From the NCBI GenBank assembly GCA_022793195.1, contig JAAWCJ010000045.1, forward strand, positions 1 through 48,350: 48,350 bases of DNA. Direction: 5' to 3'. The notes beneath the pieces were generated by a model, which saw nothing but the letters and a program-made list of their open reading frames with translations, did no database searches and had not been told where the DNA came from. The first letter of the stretch is position 1, and each line of letters begins with the position of its first letter. Of the stretch, positions 39,871-46,838 are shown piece after piece. The position numbers were made by a program, and so were the translations under genes. The DNA is from Lachnospiraceae bacterium (GTDB lineage Bacteria > Bacillota > Clostridia > Lachnospirales > Lachnospiraceae).

Positions 39871-40284
39871 TTATCTTTTTTTCACTTCCACCACAGCCGA
39901 AGCACCTTCGGAGAGTTCCACACTCAAGGTCAGCTTTCCACTTCTGTTGGTTTTCATGATACCTGTATCTTCAGAGCCAATCAGCACATCATATTCTGAA
40001 TCATCAGAAAGTCCCAGGGTAATCTGTGCATCCTGGGTTCCTTCCACTGTGAAACAGACACCCGTATCATCTGCAGCAAACTCATTTACCGCTGTCCCCG
40101 GAACTGACTCATACACAAACATGCCATTTCTCTCCAGTTTTGTGATATCCCGGTAGGTTTTCACTTTGTAAAGGTCACCTTTAAAATCGTAATCCTGAAG
40201 CTTTGCCTTCACATCCAGCGTGTAGTCTCCAAAACTGATGGTTCCATTTTGTTCTGTCCGTATCAATTCTTTTACTGCTGACAT
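39871..40284 (-). CDS. Conserved Lachnospiraceae protein of unknown function
   Basis: A 137-residue soluble protein, predicted mostly beta. It begins MSAVKELIRTEQNGTISFGD, continues YTLDVKAKLQDYDFKGDLYK, and contains ITKLERNGMFVYESVPGTAV. Similar proteins are sometimes labelled endosialidase in databases, but nothing here looks like a sialidase catalytic site, so I do not accept that name. It has its own promoter (TGGAAA, 17 bp, TATAAT near 40340), an AGGAGG site and a terminator, so it is a single-gene unit beside the clpC operon. Confidence 0.75.
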   Translation of the reverse strand: MSAVKELIRTEQNGTISFGDYTLDVKAKLQDYDFKGDLYKVKTYRDITKLERNGMFVYESVPGTAVNEFAADDTGVCFTVEGTQDAQITLGLSDDSEYDVLIGSEDTGIMKTNRSGKLTLSVELSEGASAVVEVKKR

Positions 40285-40400
40285 TGCTTATCCTCCTGCT
40301 TGTTCAATGAATTCTTTCGCCACGGGCATTTGTCATTTCACTGACCTCATTATAGTATAGAATCCGACTTTTTTCCAGATGTTCCGTCAAAAAAATTCAT

Positions 40401-42842
40401 TTACGAAAACCGGATCTTTCCTTCTTCGGCAGATACTGTTACCGTATCTCCCCTCTTTACTGCCCCGTCCAGAATTTCCTCCGCCAGTTTATCCTCCACC
40501 TCGTTTTGAATGGTCCGCCGCAGCGGCCTGGCCCCGTATTTTGCATCATAACCCTTCTCAATAATAAACGCCTTTGCGCTTTCATCCACTTCCAGGGTAA
40601 TCCCCATCTGGGCCTTTGTCCGTTTTCCAAGGCTCCTCATCATAATCTCTACAATTTCACCCATATGGTCTTTATTCAAAGCATGGAACACAATGGTTTC
40701 ATCTATACGGTTTAAAAACTCCGGTTTAAAAATCCGGCGCACTTCTTCCATGACGCCACTTTTCATGTATTCATAATCTTCATTGGCACTGCCCGTTACG
40801 CCGAATCCCAGCCGTTTTGGTTCCATAATCCGGGCGGCGCCCGCATTGGAAGTCATGATTAAAATTGTATTTTTGAAATCAATTTTCCGTCCCTTGGCGT
40901 CTGTGACATGGCCGTCATCCAGTACCTGCAAGAGGATATTGAACACATCCGGATGGGCCTTTTCTATTTCATCAAAAAGGATAACGGAATAGGGGTTTCT
41001 TCTGACTTTCTCACTGAGCTGGCCACCCTCTTCATATCCCACATATCCCGGCGGGGAACCGACAATTTTTGAAACGCTGTGTTTCTCCATATATTCGGAC
41101 ATGTCCACCCGGATCATTGCATTTTCACTGCCGAACATGGCTTCTGCAAGGGCTTTGGAAAGTTCCGTCTTCCCCACCCCTGTGGGGCCCAGGAACAAAA
41201 AGGAACCGATGGGGCGCCCCGGATCTTTTAATCCTACCCGCCCCCTGCGGATGGCCCTGGAAACAGCAGTCACGGCTTCCTCCTGGCCCACAACCCGGTT
41301 GTGGAGAATCCCTTCCAGGTTCTTGAGGCGTTCTGCCTCTCCTTCGGAAAGTTTCTTCACCGGAATCTTTGTCCATCCTGATACCACATCGGCAATTTCA
41401 TTTTCCGTGACATAAAGCTTCCTGCTGTTCTTTTCCTTTTCCCACTTGGCCAGTAGCCTTTCCTTCCGCTCCTTTTTCCTCTGCTGCTTTTTCTTGATCT
41501 CTCCTGCCTTTTCATACGCTTCTTCCTGAATGGCTGCCACTTTCTGCTCCTCCAGGCGGGCATATTCCTCCTCCAACTTTCCGATCTCCTCCGGCGTTGC
41601 GTAGGTGGTAAGCCGAACCTTGGAGGAAGCTTCGTCGATGAGGTCAATGGCCTTGTCAGGCAGGAAACGGTCACTCACATATCTGGCCGACAGCTTTACC
41701 GCGGCTTCAATGGCATCAGGAGTAATGGTCACCTGGTGATGTTCTTCGTATTTATCTTTGAGCCCCTTTAAAATTGCCACGGCTTCTTTCTCCGAAGGCT
41801 CTTCCACCATCACGGGCTGGAACCTCCTCTCTAAAGCCGCATCTTTTTCAATATATTTCCGGTATTCATCAATGGTCGTGGCACCGATCAGCTGAATCTC
41901 CCCCCTTGCCAGGGAGGGTTTCAGAATATTTGACGCATCGATGGCGCCCTCCGCGCCTCCTGCCCCAATGATCGTATGAATCTCATCAATAAATAACAAT
42001 ACGTTCCCGTCGGCCCGCACTTCTTTCAGTACGTTTTTAATCCGTTCCTCAAACTCTCCCCGATATTTGGAGCCTGCCACCAGGCCGGATAAATCCAGGG
42101 TCACTACCCGTTTCTCTTTCACCGTATCGGGAACACTGCCCTCCACGATTTTCCCGGCCAACCCTTCTGTGATGGCAGTCTTTCCCACGCCGGGTTCTCC
42201 GATCAGGCAGGGGTTGTTTTTTGTCCTCCTGCTTAGAATCTGGATCACCCGTTCGATTTCATGCTCCCTGCCGATGACCGGATCCAACTTTCCCTCACGG
42301 GCCAAAGCTGTCAAATCCCTGCTGTAATTATCTAAAGTCGGCGTCGTGCTTTTCCTCTTATCCTTATTTCTGCCATCCAGCTCGTCCTTATACCGGCTGG
42401 TATCAGCGCCCATGGAAGCCAGCAGATCCACATACATCCTCTGGAAATTTACATTCATCGTGGCAAGGAGCCTGGCTGCCGAACATTCGTTGTCTTTTAA
42501 AATGGCAATGAGGATATGCTCCGTGCCAATCAAAGCTGATTTAAACTGGGCAGCTTCCCTGTAACTGTTTTCCAGGACTCTGGCCGCCCTGGGTGAATAA
42601 CCTCCCCGGTCTGCCGTATGCACAGGAGAAGCCGGAGCTATCAGCTTTTCTATAAGGGCCAATACCCGTTCCTCCGTCGTCCCATGGTTGGCAAGCACCT
42701 GGGCCGCGGCGCTGCTGCCTTCCCTGATAAGGCCCAACAGGATATGCTCTGTCCCCACATAGCCCTGCCCCAAAGCGCCGGCCATCCCTGCAGCGAGACG
42801 CAGCGCCTCCTCTGCCTTGCCCGAAAATCTGTCGTTGTACAT
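40401..42842 (-). CDS. clpC: ATP-dependent Clp protease ATPase subunit ClpC
   Basis: An 813-residue class I Clp/Hsp100 unfoldase that feeds proteins to ClpP. Two Clp_N repeats lie at residues 1-140 (ALGQGYVGTEHILLGLIREG and SALIGTEHILIAIL). The first AAA domain has GEPGVGKTAITEGLAG, the middle carries a UVR-like coiled coil (EEEYARLEEQKVAAIQEEAY), and the second AAA domain has FLGPTGVGKTELSKALAEAM. It ends in the D2-small domain with GYDAKYGARPLRRTIQ. Length and order are normal. It starts 18 nt after mcsB in the gntR-mcsA-mcsB-clpC operon. Confidence 0.97.
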   Translation of the reverse strand: MYNDRFSGKAEEALRLAAGMAGALGQGYVGTEHILLGLIREGSSAAAQVLANHGTTEERVLALIEKLIAPASPVHTADRGGYSPRAARVLENSYREAAQFKSALIGTEHILIAILKDNECSAARLLATMNVNFQRMYVDLLASMGADTSRYKDELDGRNKDKRKSTTPTLDNYSRDLTALAREGKLDPVIGREHEIERVIQILSRRTKNNPCLIGEPGVGKTAITEGLAGKIVEGSVPDTVKEKRVVTLDLSGLVAGSKYRGEFEERIKNVLKEVRADGNVLLFIDEIHTIIGAGGAEGAIDASNILKPSLARGEIQLIGATTIDEYRKYIEKDAALERRFQPVMVEEPSEKEAVAILKGLKDKYEEHHQVTITPDAIEAAVKLSARYVSDRFLPDKAIDLIDEASSKVRLTTYATPEEIGKLEEEYARLEEQKVAAIQEEAYEKAGEIKKKQQRKKERKERLLAKWEKEKNSRKLYVTENEIADVVSGWTKIPVKKLSEGEAERLKNLEGILHNRVVGQEEAVTAVSRAIRRGRVGLKDPGRPIGSFLFLGPTGVGKTELSKALAEAMFGSENAMIRVDMSEYMEKHSVSKIVGSPPGYVGYEEGGQLSEKVRRNPYSVILFDEIEKAHPDVFNILLQVLDDGHVTDAKGRKIDFKNTILIMTSNAGAARIMEPKRLGFGVTGSANEDYEYMKSGVMEEVRRIFKPEFLNRIDETIVFHALNKDHMGEIVEIMMRSLGKRTKAQMGITLEVDESAKAFIIEKGYDAKYGARPLRRTIQNEVEDKLAEEILDGAVKRGDTVTVSAEEGKIRFS

Positions 42843-42860
42843 GTTTTCCTCCTATATTCC

Positions 42861-43892
42861 TCAGACCAGTTCCGGAAGCATATTCCGCACATAATCTGCC
42901 CTGGCCTGCTTCAAATCATTTTTTTCTTCTTCCGGCGAAAGCAACTTTAAGTTTGCCGGCTGCATCTCCACCATAAGCCTGTAAATATTTACCGGCTTTT
43001 TAAACTGTAAAAGCCCTTCTGTCTCCCCAAGGCGCACCTGGGAAAGATACGTCATCGCTTCCTTCAGGCTCAGCTTTTTTGCATACCGCAGTACGCCATA
43101 AGATTTAAAAATCTCATCTTCCATATCCAGTTTGTGGCTTTTTAAAGTAACAGCCTTCATCTTCCGCTCACTGGACGCCAGCCTGTCTGCCATCTGCTTT
43201 ACCAGGGAAATGATTTCTTCCTCTGTGACTCCCAAAGTCTTCTGATTGGAAATCTCATAAAGAGCCCCATAGTTTTCGTTTCCATCCCCATAAACCCCGC
43301 GGACGGCCACGCCAAACCTGCTAATCTCATTTATCAGTTTCCCAAACCGTTTGCCGGAAGAAAGCATGGGCAGATGCAGCGTTATGGCCGCTTTAAGCCC
43401 TGTCCCCACATTGGTGGGGTAAGCAGTCAGATACCCGTATTTTTCATGAAATGCATAATCAAACCGTTCATTGATGTAATCATCCAGGCGGTTTGCCTCT
43501 TCCCACAACTTTGAAAGCTCTGCCTGTCCAGCCATACACTGAAGCCTCACATGATCTTCACCGGCCAGGGTAATGCTTACCATTTCATCTTCCGAAAGAA
43601 GCAGGCCTGCCGCTCCCTTTTTTTCGGCTCCGGCCCCATTGATGACCCGCCGCTCCCTGAGGGCATTTTTTTCCTCTGCATCCATGGAAGAAAGAGGTTT
43701 CGTATCAATATTTTTTCCACAGGCGCTTCCGATACCTTTAAGCCCTTCTTCCAGTTTAGACAAAAGTTCCGCGCTGTCTTCGCCGGAAAGCTTCACCGGA
43801 AATGGATAATGTTCAAGATTCCGCACCAGCCGGATTCGGGAAGCCACAAAAATATCATGTTGGTTTTCCGTTTCCTGATACCATTTAAGCAT
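42861..43892 (-). CDS. mcsB: Protein arginine kinase McsB
   Basis: A 343-residue phosphagen-kinase-like enzyme that phosphorylates arginine residues and marks proteins for ClpCP. Visible are FVASRIRLVRNLEHYPFPV, the phosphoarginine/ATP region ITLAGEDHVRLQCMAG, TAYPTNVGTGLKAAITLHLP and VRGVYGDGNENYGALYEISN. Length matches the family. The ATG at 43892 overlaps the mcsA end; a GTG two codons earlier is possible. It works with McsA, coded just upstream. Confidence 0.94.
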   Translation of the reverse strand: MLKWYQETENQHDIFVASRIRLVRNLEHYPFPVKLSGEDSAELLSKLEEGLKGIGSACGKNIDTKPLSSMDAEEKNALRERRVINGAGAEKKGAAGLLLSEDEMVSITLAGEDHVRLQCMAGQAELSKLWEEANRLDDYINERFDYAFHEKYGYLTAYPTNVGTGLKAAITLHLPMLSSGKRFGKLINEISRFGVAVRGVYGDGNENYGALYEISNQKTLGVTEEEIISLVKQMADRLASSERKMKAVTLKSHKLDMEDEIFKSYGVLRYAKKLSLKEAMTYLSQVRLGETEGLLQFKKPVNIYRLMVEMQPANLKLLSPEEEKNDLKQARADYVRNMLPELV

Positions 43893-44442
43893 GCTCACTC
43901 AACCTCTCCTTCAATCCTTTAATTTCGTCCCTGTAGCGGGCTGCCGCCTCATACTCTTCCTCCTGGACAGCCTCCTTCAGCTTGGAATCCAAAAGCTCAA
44001 TGGCTTTCCTGATTTTTGTCTCCTCATTTTCCTCTGTGCTACCCTGTTCACTGCCACAGTGGTACAAAGGCCTCTTTCCCGTATGGGTATCGTTGCCCTG
44101 TACTTTTTTGATATTCTCACTCATCAATAAATCAAACACCCGGTAACAGTCCGGGCAGCCGAACCGGCTGTCTTTGACGAAATCACTGTATGCCGTATGG
44201 CAGGTAGGACAGACCACCTGGTTCATGTCCAGCTCATCACTTTCGGCTGTATCTGCATCCAACCCAAACAAATCGGCCAGAAGCTTCCCAATGGGATAAT
44301 CTGTATCAAACACAGCGCTGTAATGGCCAAAATCCATTTCCCGGGCACAATGGCTACACAGATTATACTCTGTTTTCACGCCGCCGATTACCTCTGTATA
44401 TCGAATATTTGCCTCTCTGATTTTACACTTTTCACATAACAT
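43885..44442 (-). CDS. mcsA: McsA, zinc-finger activator of McsB
   Basis: A 185-residue McsA. Two zinc-finger regions are seen: MLCEKCKIREAN with CSHCAREM at residues 1-40, and VVCPTCHTAYSDFVKDSRFG followed by CPDCYRVF at about 75-105. The C-terminal UVR motif (LDSKLKEAVQEEEYEAAARY then RDEIKGLKERL) binds Clp partners. McsA activates the arginine kinase McsB. It lies 24 nt after the GntR gene and overlaps mcsB. Confidence 0.92.
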   Translation of the reverse strand: MLCEKCKIREANIRYTEVIGGVKTEYNLCSHCAREMDFGHYSAVFDTDYPIGKLLADLFGLDADTAESDELDMNQVVCPTCHTAYSDFVKDSRFGCPDCYRVFDLLMSENIKKVQGNDTHTGKRPLYHCGSEQGSTEENEETKIRKAIELLDSKLKEAVQEEEYEAAARYRDEIKGLKERLSEHA

Positions 44443-44466
44443 ATATGTTCCTCCCTGATCTCAGGA

Positions 44467-44883
44467 CTATTCTGTATCTTCACCAGGATCTTGAAAGCCT
44501 TTTCCACCACAGGCACATTCAAATCTGTCCATAATGGAATCCACCAGCTCATGTACCTCACGGCGGCTGATATTCTGGCAGGCAGCTTTGGCAAGGAGCA
44601 CCTGCATGCCTGACATCAGCTCTTCCATGGCTCGTATCTTGTCAAAATCTACAGCAATCACAGCCCCTCTCCGACGGTCCAGCTTCACAAAACCTTCCTG
44701 CCTGAGAACCGAATACGCCTTATTTACTGTATGCATATTAATCCCAATGGTGTCGGCCAGACTGCGCACCGATGGAAGCACATCGCCCTCTCTTATGGCG
44801 TCGGTGGCGATGCCAACGATAATCTGGTTACGAAGCTGTATATACAGCGCTTCGTCACTGTTAAAATCAATTTTTATTATCAT
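44467..44883 (-). CDS. GntR family (YtrA-like) regulator heading the clpC operon
   Basis: A 138-residue GntR-type regulator. It begins IDFNSDEALYIQLRNQIIVG and has the winged HTH EGDVLPSVRSLADTIGINMH followed by TVNKAYSVLRQEGFVKL. The short C-terminal tail (about 60 residues) lacks a ligand domain, as in the YtrA subfamily. In most Firmicutes the first gene here is ctsR, but this protein lacks CtsR sequence and no CtsR heptad box is visible in the promoter. It therefore probably controls the stress operon, an inference from position. Direct TATAAC repeats beside the -10 may be its operator. Confidence 0.9.
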   Translation of the reverse strand: MIIKIDFNSDEALYIQLRNQIIVGIATDAIREGDVLPSVRSLADTIGINMHTVNKAYSVLRQEGFVKLDRRRGAVIAVDFDKIRAMEELMSGMQVLLAKAACQNISRREVHELVDSIMDRFECACGGKGFQDPGEDTE

Positions 44884-44903
44884 TCTCTCACCCGGCCTCT
44901 TTC

Positions 44904-44950
44904 GTTATATTTGTTATACGTATGATAGCACAGCGTAAAAAAAATTGCAA
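44904..44950 (-). promoter_or_regulatory. Promoter of gntR-mcsA-mcsB-clpC with TATAAC repeats
   Basis: TTGCAA (44950-44945), 17 bp, TATCAT (44927-44922). Just after it TATAAC occurs at 44918-44913 and 44909-44904 as a 9-bp-period direct repeat over the start region. No CtsR heptads or CIRCE repeat are seen. Confidence 0.75.
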
Positions 44951-44969
44951 GTGGAAGCTGATACCAGGT

Positions 44970-45001
44970 CCAAGGGCGGGAAAGGAGGGCCTTCCCGCCC
45001 C
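44970..45001. terminator. GC-rich hairpin after the acetyltransferase gene
   Basis: GGTCCAAGGGCGGGAA pairs with TTCCCGCCCCTGAACC across an 9-nt loop with wobbles. A direct T-run is missing; the nearest T-tract on the minus strand is about 30 nt further and belongs to the gntR promoter. It may still stop or pause transcription. Confidence 0.5.
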
Positions 45002-45017
45002 TGAACCCAAGTGGATT

Positions 45018-45602
45018 TTATCCGTTTTCCCTCATCACTCTGCAGGGGTTCCCACATGCCACAGTATTACTGGGGATATTTTTCGTGACAACACTCCCTG
45101 CCCCAATTACAACATTATCCCCAATCGTTACGCCTGGAAGGATGACTGCACCCCCGCCAATCCACACATTATCTCCGATCACCACCGGAGCTGTCCGCGT
45201 TTTACAAAATTCAAAAGAGCCATCCTCTTTCGGTTTCCCAAACCTGTCATCTGCATTGGTGGGATGAAAAGCAGTATATATTTGAACATTGGGGGCAATT
45301 AAAGCATTATTCCCTATAACTATTTTATTGTCATCTAAAAAAGTACAATTCATGTTTACTTCACAGTTATTTCCAAAATAAATATTCTCCCCGTAGTCAA
45401 CATAAAAGGGAGCCGTAATCCACAGATTTTTACCTCTCCCCCCAAGTAATTCATTTAAAATGCGTTCTTTCTCCTCCAAATTCGCGGAATCTGTTTGGTT
45501 ATAATCCCTCACCAGATCTTTAGCCTTATGCCACCGGTCCAGCAATTCTTTATCTCCGCAGTCATATAACTGCCCTGCCAGCATTTTCTCCTTTTCACTC
45601 AT
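45018..45602 (-). CDS. Maltose/galactoside O-acetyltransferase family enzyme
   Basis: A 194-residue left-handed beta-helix acetyltransferase (LacA/Maa type) that moves acetyl from acetyl-CoA to a sugar hydroxyl. It has the Mac domain at the start (EKMLAGQLYDCGDKELLDRW), the catalytic His in IYTAFHPTNADDR, and hexapeptide repeats ending VWIGGGAVILPGVTIGDNVV and IGAGSVVTKNIPSNTVACGN. I start at ATG 45602 because GGAGGAACGAAA precedes it; the longer frame to 45641 includes that site. The acceptor sugar is unknown. A terminator lies between it and the upstream gene. Confidence 0.92.
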   Translation of the reverse strand: MSEKEKMLAGQLYDCGDKELLDRWHKAKDLVRDYNQTDSANLEEKERILNELLGGRGKNLWITAPFYVDYGENIYFGNNCEVNMNCTFLDDNKIVIGNNALIAPNVQIYTAFHPTNADDRFGKPKEDGSFEFCKTRTAPVVIGDNVWIGGGAVILPGVTIGDNVVIGAGSVVTKNIPSNTVACGNPCRVMRENG

Positions 45603-45642
45603 TTTCGTTCCTCCGCCGTCTTCATTTTTATAAAAAGCCAAA

Positions 45643-45676
45643 TAAAAGGGCAGGTATCCATGCCCCGCCCTCTTTT
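45643..45676 (-). terminator. Terminator of the aldolase-like gene
   Basis: On the minus strand AAAAGAGGGCGGGG, a short loop and CCTGCCCTTTTATTT form a GC stem flanked by A and T tracts, about 14 nt after the stop. Confidence 0.75.
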
Positions 45677-45689
45677 GATTTTACTCTGT

Positions 45690-46667
45690 TTAAAAATTGT
45701 CCAGAAGAGACTTATAAAACTCACAGTAATCTTTTCTGTGTTCCTCCGTAAACTGTACCGCTTCCCGTGGGTGGCGGTTTAACTGCCCAGTAAACATGTA
45801 CTGAAGGTCAAATCCCCAAAGTATCCCCTGTTCCCGTAGCGGAAGCATATACTTTTCAATAAAAATCAACAGACTGTATAAATTGTACTTGGGATTTTTG
45901 AGGAATCCCAGCAGAAGCTCCATCGCACAGTTTCCGGCACCGCGGCCCATTCCCTGAGCTGTGGCGTCCAGATAAGATATCCCGTAAGACATCGTCTCAA
46001 TGGTATTGGCAAAAGCCAGATTCTGGTTATTATGCCCATGGAATCCCACCAGCTTCCCGGCCTTCCCCGCCGCTTCCAGGTAAGTTTTCGCCAGGACCGA
46101 AGCATTTTCCGGGTACAGGGAGCCATAGCTGTCCACAAGGTAAATCACATCCACACTGGACTCACAGACCATTTCCAGCGCTTCCTCCACCTGGTTCAGA
46201 TTTGCCTGGGAAATTGCCATAATATTACAGCATGTCTCATATCCGAGGCCATGCAGGTATTCAATCATCTCAATGGCCGCCGGAATCTGATGTACATAAC
46301 AAGCCACCCGTACCATATCAATGACACTTTCATGCTTTGGAAGAAAATCCGTCCGAAAATCACACCGGCCTACATCGGCCATAACAGAAAGTTTCATATC
46401 GGAAACATTTTCCCCCACAATGGCGCGGATGTCTTCTTCTTTACAAAACTTCCACTTTCCGTATTTCTTTTCATCAAAAAGATTCCTGCTGGCTTTATAG
46501 CCAAACTCCATATAATCTACGCCGCTTTTAATATTCGTTTTATAAAGTTCCCGGACAAACTCATCTGTAAATTCAAAATTGTTGCAGAGGCCGCCGTCGC
46601 GGACAGTTGCATCGACTACCTTTACGTCGCCTCTGACGCCCATTAAATTTCCTTTTCGTGATGTCAT
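45690..46667 (-). CDS. DRE-TIM metallolyase (HMGL-like aldolase) family protein
   Basis: A 325-residue TIM-barrel protein of the HMG-CoA lyase-like superfamily (PF00682). The N-terminal motif VVDATVRDGGLCNNFEF replaces the usual DRE by R-D-G-G, as in the branch annotated only as aldolase catalytic domain proteins. Metal His residues are in KLVGFHGHNNQNLAFAN, and GMGRGAGNCAMELLLGFL follows. Similar proteins occur near sugar or cell-surface genes, but the reaction is unknown. I chose ATG 46667 with GAGGGAG seven bases upstream. The promoter is a perfect sigma-A consensus followed by a 32-bp dyad, which suggests tight repression. Confidence 0.85.
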   Translation of the reverse strand: MTSRKGNLMGVRGDVKVVDATVRDGGLCNNFEFTDEFVRELYKTNIKSGVDYMEFGYKASRNLFDEKKYGKWKFCKEEDIRAIVGENVSDMKLSVMADVGRCDFRTDFLPKHESVIDMVRVACYVHQIPAAIEMIEYLHGLGYETCCNIMAISQANLNQVEEALEMVCESSVDVIYLVDSYGSLYPENASVLAKTYLEAAGKAGKLVGFHGHNNQNLAFANTIETMSYGISYLDATAQGMGRGAGNCAMELLLGFLKNPKYNLYSLLIFIEKYMLPLREQGILWGFDLQYMFTGQLNRHPREAVQFTEEHRKDYCEFYKSLLDNF

Positions 46668-46696
46668 CTTTCTCTCCCTCAAATTCTGTCACAGCC

Positions 46697-46761
46697 TTCG
46701 CTTTAGCACTTTAAAGCGTGTTAGCGAATGTAATTATAACACCGCCTTCCTCATTTGTCAA
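46697..46761 (-). promoter_or_regulatory. Perfect consensus promoter with downstream operator-like dyad
   Basis: TTGACA (46761-46756), 17 bp, TATAAT (46738-46733). From 46728 to 46697 runs a 32-bp imperfect dyad, ends TTCGCT/AGCGAA and centre TTTAAA, covering the start site. It contains TTTAGCACTTTAAAG (46702-46716), shared with the yerC-like promoter. Confidence 0.85.
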
Positions 46762-46838
46762 TACCCTTGGCAAAAGCGTGTTTTGGAATGGAAATCTTCA
46801 CCTTCTTCTGTCATTTTACGGGAATAAAATGCAGAAAC

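Noticed and set aside
39871-40284. Endosialidase
   Set aside because: The protein is 137 residues, with no sialidase Asp-box or catalytic motif; the label sometimes used for relatives is not supported.
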